From contig NC_084462.1 of assembly GCF_027409185.1 (NCBI RefSeq), positions 182,332,071-182,396,070 on the forward strand: a stretch of 64,000 nt of DNA, given 5' to 3'. The first letter of the stretch is position 1; the number at the start of each line of letters is the position of its first letter. This DNA is from Cynocephalus volans. Lineage: Eukaryota > Chordata > Mammalia > Dermoptera > Cynocephalidae. This document shows positions 59,300-64,000 of this stretch, piece by piece. The notes beneath the pieces are model-generated. The model was not told where the DNA came from. It did no database searches and was given only the letters and a program-made list of their open reading frames with translations. A program made the translations under genes and the position numbers.

Positions 59300-60100
59300 A
59301 TACTCTGACCAGCCCCGCAGCCCCGCAGCCCGTCCCTTCGGGCGCCTCCTCCAGGAAGCCCCCCACGTGTCCGTGCCCCACGGCGATACCTGGGGTAGGA
59401 GTGCTCTGCCCAGAGGGGGCGATCCCGGCGCGGCTGAGGGTTGGGGGTGTGATGGGGCGATCGATCCCCAGAGCTGGGTGTGTGCTGGCTCTGTGACGCG
59501 GTAAGTGGCCCTGAGCGCGGAGCCCTTGCAGGCAGCCAATCAGAAGTCGTGGGCGGACAATGGGCCCGCCCGCCGGCCGCAGCGGGGTCTTCCCGGGGTG
59601 CCCTTCCCCGCGCCCCACGTACCCGGGCGACGCTCGGCCGGCCGCGCCACCCGTGCCCCTGGACCTCCGCCCGCGGGTTTTCCGCGGTTGCAGCGGGCGG
59701 GGCGGAGGCGGAGTCAGCGACTATTTCAGGCGCCGCCGAGCTGGGGCCGGGACATCGGCGGCCCGGCCCGGACACAGTAAGTGACCTCCGCCGCCGTGCG
59801 TCCGTCCCCCGCCGCTCCGCGCGGCTTCCCGCCCGCCCCGGCCTCGGGTCGCCGGCCGGATTCCCCGAGGGGGCGGCCTTGGACGCCGAGGGGACAGGAG
59901 CGGGGGGCAGGACGCTCCGAGGGCCGCCGGCCTCCTGCAGCGCCCCTGCTAGGGAAACTGAGGCCCCTGCGCTGAGCGCCTGCGCGTCAGGGCGCAGGGG
60001 GCCCGGAGTGGGCGTTCCGGGCGCGCAGGGCTGGTCTTGCCAAAGGCAGGGTGGGCGGGCCGGGCGGAAGGCGCAGGGGTCTTCCAGCCAGGAGCGCGGG
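59300..60100 (+). promoter_or_regulatory. TNFAIP2: TNFAIP2 CpG-island promoter and non-coding exon 1
   Basis: A dense CpG island is followed by a strong donor, ACA|GTAAGT, at 59776/59777. The likely first exon is non-coding, ends at 59776 and splices to 62420. A GGGCGGGGCGG GC box lies at 59695-59705. The start site is probably within about 100 bp upstream of 59776. Downstream, 60170-60350 is a MIR, and 60350-62419 (rest of intron 1) holds no recognised feature apart from MIR-like scraps. Confidence 0.65.
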
Positions 60101-62434
60101 CTTGGAGGAACGCCTCCCCTTCCTGGGCTGCACCCCCGGCGCTGCCTGCCCCCAGACGCAGAGACTCAGGACACTCACGCTTACTGAGGCCCAACCAGGT
60201 GCCCGGCACTTGGCGGTACGTTCTCTTAGCAGCATGGGAGGTGGGGCTCCTCATACTCATTTTAGATGGGGAAACTGAGGCCTGTGAAGGAAGGCCGTTG
60301 TCCGGTCCACACACTAGTGAGTGGTGCAGCTGAGCCCGCAGCTGCCTCTGTGAGTCAAGACAAGGAGAGGCCCAGGGGCCTTGAGGAGTGGGACCTCGAA
60401 GGGTGAGGGGTTTGGTGTCACAGGGGTGAGAAGGCAGTGATGCTGTGGAGGGGACCCGCAGGAGCTGGGCCTGGAGGTCAGATGTAGCCTAGCATGTGGG
60501 GACCAAGAGCTGCGTCCTGTGGGAAGTGTGAGACAGTGAGGGCAGAGGCGACGATGGTGGCAACCCCTCCTCCACCCCAGGAGGAGGGCAGAGGTGGGGC
60601 TGGGCACCCAGGGTGGAGCTGAGCAGCCCCACAGGCCAGACCAGGTCCTGTGTGTTCTCGGCATGCAAAGGAGATGGCTTGGGAGGGGAAGCTGGGGCAG
60701 TGGGTGGGTAGGGCAGAAGTGACAATGGCCTCACACCTGGAGACCTTGGCTTTGGGGCTCCTCTAAGCACTCACTACTTGGTCTTGAGCTCTTGGAACTC
60801 TCAGCCCAAATGGCACCAGGGAGGCAACTGAGGTCCAAGAGTGCGGGACTCTGTCCAGGAGGATGGCAGGGGCTGGGGTGGGAGGAACCCAAGCTTCCTG
60901 TCCCCCAAGTGGCTCTGGACAAGCTTAGGGTATGGTACAAGCCCCTCAGGGAACGGGAGAGGGGTGCTGGGCTAGTGGAGGCAGCCAGGGCTGTGGGAGG
61001 AGTCAACAGGCCTAATCTGAGCTCCCATGCCAGCTGCGCTTGGGACAATCACCTCCTACCCGCAGCCTTGGTTTCTCCTTCTGACTGACAGATCATCCTA
61101 TCTGCCTTGCAGGGCTGTTGCAGGGGTACTTGAAGTCTTCGTGATGCTTGAAATACGGCTTGATGTATTTATTCTTGGGGGTGGGGCAGGCATGGTTACA
61201 GGTTACAGGTCACCCCAGTTACTAGGGAGGCCCAGCTCCTGCCTGCTCCCTGCCTTGAGGCCAGCTGTGCTCCTCTCCAGTGGTCCTGGCCTTGCTCTGA
61301 CAATCGTCAGGTTACTGGAAAGGGCCTTGCCACTCTGGATGCAGCTTGCAGGGCAGTGGGGGATGCAGAGGCAGGGGAGGAGCTGTGCTCTAGAACTGTG
61401 TGACCTGAGTTCCAAGCCCAAGCTGTTGACCATAGGGACATTTTAAGCCTAAATAACACCCCTTCTGGATGGCAGAGAGGAAGAGATGGGATGGGCACCC
61501 AGGAAGGGCACAGAAACTAGAAGCTCTTGTGATAATAATGTCACCCCATTTGGGAGCAGGCAGGGTGGGACAGGAGCCAAGAAGCCTGAGTTCCAGGCAC
61601 CAGTCGCTGTGTGACTTCAGGAAGCCCTGTGCTTCGCTGAGTCCCTCGCACCTATTCACATGTGAAAGGCTTTCAGAGATCCCTTTCCATCCCCTGATGT
61701 TTGAGGGAGCCCTGTGGTTTCTGTAGACCTAAGCTTTGAGGCTGGCATGGGGCTTGGGCTCTGCTCCTCCTGTGCTCCCAGCAAGAGCAGCTGTGTTGCT
61801 GCTCATAGCATCCCTCCATGATCCCACAGCTAGATGAGAACTGGGCAGGATGGAGGGACGTGGCTGGGGCTGAGTAGGAGGAGGCGTGGGTTTCTGCTCA
61901 GATTGGCTTCTGGTGTTCTATGACCCTGGCATAGCCCTGACTTTTCTGGATCTCTGTTCTTGCTGTGTCCAAAGGACAGCAGCCTGTGCCCTGACTCTTC
62001 CCCAGGGTCTTGTGGGATCCAGGGAGGTGCTCACTCCCTGCAGTCCCTTCCCCCAGCCCACAGGGTGGGCTGTCAAGAAAGGATTTGCCAAAAGGAGGTG
62101 AAAGCCACCTGTGTGTGGGAGGCTTGGCGTCTCCTGCCTCTTCCCCACTTCAGGGGCGATTCTGGGAGGGCTGTGCCGTAGTGGAGGAGGAGCTGTGGGC
62201 AATGAGACATCCACTTCCCTCGTGGCCAGGGAGGAAGCAGAGCTGCTGGTGCTCATCCGGGCAGGAGATGGCCAGAGCCCTGGCGGTTGTACGGGTGAAA
62301 ACAGATCAAGCAATGGCAGTGCCGTCACCTCGGCTGCGTGCTCAGGCCTGGGAGCCAGAAGCCAGGACCAGTCCACTGTGACCACTGACCCTTCTCTCCA
62401 ACCCCTCCCAAACCTTCAGGTCTGAGCCAGGGTG

Positions 62435-63572
62435 ATGCTGAAGGTGACGACCTTCTTCCAAGGCCTTCCGGGCCAGCGGCCTGTGCCAGGGTCCCTCGAC
62501 TTGCCCGGAAGCCCCCAGAAGTTACCCTCCATGGCAGAGGCAGACTCAGAGGCCTCCATGTCAGAGGCCTCCTCTGAGGACTTGGTGCCACCTCTGGAGG
62601 CTGGGGGAGCCCCTCACAGGGACGAGCAAGAGGCTTCCAAGAGGAAGGAGAAGAAGCCAAGAGGCCTGGCCAACATGCTCAGCGTCTTCACCAAAGGGAA
62701 GAAGAAGACGACGAAGGCGCAGACGCCCAGCCCAGCGGAGCCGGAGTGCGGGCCCGAGTGCGGGTGGGCGCCGGACGGCCCCCTGCCCACAGGTAGGCTG
62801 GGACCCCCGGTGGGGCCGGGGGGAGGCCAGGGCTTCGGTCCTGCCTGGGACCCCGCCTCCACCCTCGGCGGGCTCCGCGGGCCGGGACGGCGGGGGGTCG
62901 GGGCTGACGCGGTTCTCCGGCCGCAGTGGAGGAGCTGAAGGCGGCCCTGGAGCGCGGGCGCCTGGAGGCGGCGCGGCCGCTGCTGGCGCTGGAGCGGGAG
63001 CTGCAGGCGACGGCGGCGGCGGGCGGCGCGAGCCAGGCGGAGCTGGTGCGGAGCCAGAGCAAGGTGGAGGCGCTGTACGTGCTGCTGCGCGGCCAGGTGC
63101 TCGGCGTGCTGCGGTGGCCGCTGGAGGCGGCGCCCGAGCGGCTGCGCCAGGCGCTGGCCGTGGTGGCCGAGCAGGAGCGCGAGGACCGCCGGGCGGCGGA
63201 GGCGGCGGAGGCGGAGGCGGAGGGGACCTCGGCGCTGGCGGCCACGCGCCCGCGGCGCTGGCTGCAGCTGTGGCGGTGCGGCGTGGCCGAGGTGGTCCAG
63301 GAGCGCATGGGCCGGCGGCCGGCCGCGGGCACCGAGGGCCGCTCGGAGGCCGAGAGCGCCTTCCTGCACATGGGCCTCACCATGAAGGAGGACCTGGAGG
63401 CCGTGGTGGAGCGGCTGAAGCCACTGTTCCCCGCCGAGTTCGACGTGGTGGCGACCTATGCCGAGCGCTACCACGAGCACTTTGCGGCCCACCTGGCCAC
63501 CATGGCGCAGTTCGAGCTGTGCGAGCGCGACACTTACATGCTGCTGGTCTGGGTGCAGAACTTCTACCCCAA
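62435..63572 (+). CDS. TNFAIP2: TNF alpha-induced protein 2 (M-Sec/B94), first two coding exons, partial
   Basis: Coding exons are 62435-62792 (exon starts at 62420 after CTTCAG) and 62927-63572. They encode 334 residues plus two bases, and the gene continues off the right edge. The start MLKVTTFFQGLPGQ and the run SEASMSEASSEDLVPPLE (38-55) match TNFAIP2. Residues 69-94 are strongly basic, the region linked to phosphoinositide binding. The Sec6-like helical domain begins in the second exon (VEELKAALERG; PRRWLQLW; CERDTYMLLVWVQNFYPK). The protein promotes membrane protrusions and tunnelling nanotubes with RalA and the exocyst, and is induced by TNF and other inflammatory signals. G at -3 supports the ATG. 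The next codon should begin with AA, completed in the following exon. The antisense 400-codon frame over this exon is a GC by-product. Confidence 0.97.
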
Positions 63573-64000
63573 GTGAGCGGGGGCACCCGGGCTGGGGCCC
63601 AGGGCGGGGGGTGGCAGGTCCCCTCTGCAGGAGGAGGGTCCAGGTATGCAGTGAGTGGTTTTTAGTGAGACCCCTGTGGTCCGAAAACCCAGGGCAGGGG
63701 TTTGGACTCCAAGGGGCAGAGCCTGCGCATGCAGGGATGGGACTTGGACACAGGGACTGGGCTGAGTCTGCGTCTGCTTTGCCCTTGGAATCCTTAACTT
63801 CCTGGGCATCAGCCACATTCTGCAGCTGGGGGAAACTGAGGCACAGAGAATGGCTGGGACTTCATCATTCATTTATAAGCTCCCAGTCTAGGGAGGAGGT
63901 TAAGCCAACAAGGACCATCCAGAGCAGGAAGGGGCTACAGCAGGGAAGCCAGGCAGGTGGAGCCCGGAGCAGGGGCCCTGGGCAGGCCTGGGGGAATCAG
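63573..64000 (+). other. TNFAIP2: TNFAIP2 intron (partial)
   Basis: It starts with a consensus donor (AA|GTGAGC). A MIR-like piece is visible at about 63815-63850 ('gggggaaactgaggcacaga'). The window ends inside the intron. Confidence 0.85.

Noticed and set aside
62614-63816. 400-codon minus-strand frame over TNFAIP2 exon 2
   Set aside because: It is the antisense shadow of a GC-rich coding exon whose sense product is clearly TNFAIP2.

Overview
This is a 64 kb piece of a placental mammal nuclear genome. It holds parts or all of four genes that lie side by side on human chromosome 14q32.32: CDC42BPB (minus strand, first coding exon only), LBHD2, EXOC3L4 and the start of TNFAIP2 (all plus strand). 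The species clue is the SINE content. There are no Alu or B1/B2 copies. Instead there are about a dozen tRNA-Ile-like SINEs arranged as monomers, dimers and one clear trimer, each unit carrying a 'gctcactcgggagag' A-box and a 'gggttcggatcc' B-box. This is the pattern of the CYN SINEs of colugos (Dermoptera, flying lemurs), so a colugo is the most likely source. That assignment rests on recalled family knowledge, not on a search.

Layout. 1-7762 is CDC42BPB intron 1: AT-rich, with old L1-type sequence and CYN SINEs. 7763-7937 is CDC42BPB coding exon 1, inside a CpG-island promoter (about 7.3-8.8 kb). 8.8-25.6 kb is intergenic. It holds a mariner-like MITE, L2, MIR and MER5-type repeats, an L1/HAL1-like block, a decayed ERV-L pol remnant, a 420 bp inverted duplication, an orphan CpG island at 20.3-21.4 kb and a 2.1 kb degenerate GGAT tract. 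25.6-30.7 kb is LBHD2: a CpG-island first exon, three coding exons and a poly(A) signal. 30.7-40 kb is intergenic, with MIRs, a MITE carrying nested SINEs, a MaLR LTR and a kB/ISRE motif pair. 40.0-49.6 kb is EXOC3L4, with all 11 coding exons intact and 723 codons. 49.6-59.3 kb is intergenic, with a Tigger-type element, a probable solo LTR, an L1 fragment and a kB motif. 59.3-64 kb is the TNFAIP2 promoter, a non-coding first exon and the first two coding exons; the gene runs off the right edge.

How the genes relate. EXOC3L4 and TNFAIP2 are tandem paralogues of the exocyst EXOC3/Sec6 family. Their first two coding introns have the same phases (1, then 2) and their second coding exons are nearly the same length (655 and 646 nt). 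CDC42BPB is a CDC42 effector kinase for actomyosin, and TNFAIP2 promotes membrane protrusions with Ral and the exocyst. The neighbourhood therefore has a cytoskeleton/membrane theme, but nothing in the sequence shows co-regulation. LBHD2 is a small LBH-domain protein.

I found no credible new multi-gene system. The points most worth a second look are the inverted duplication, the orphan CpG island, the trimeric SINE inserted 41 bp upstream of an EXOC3L4 exon, the nested SINE-in-MITE loci, the kB/ISRE element and the antisense LTR upstream of TNFAIP2.
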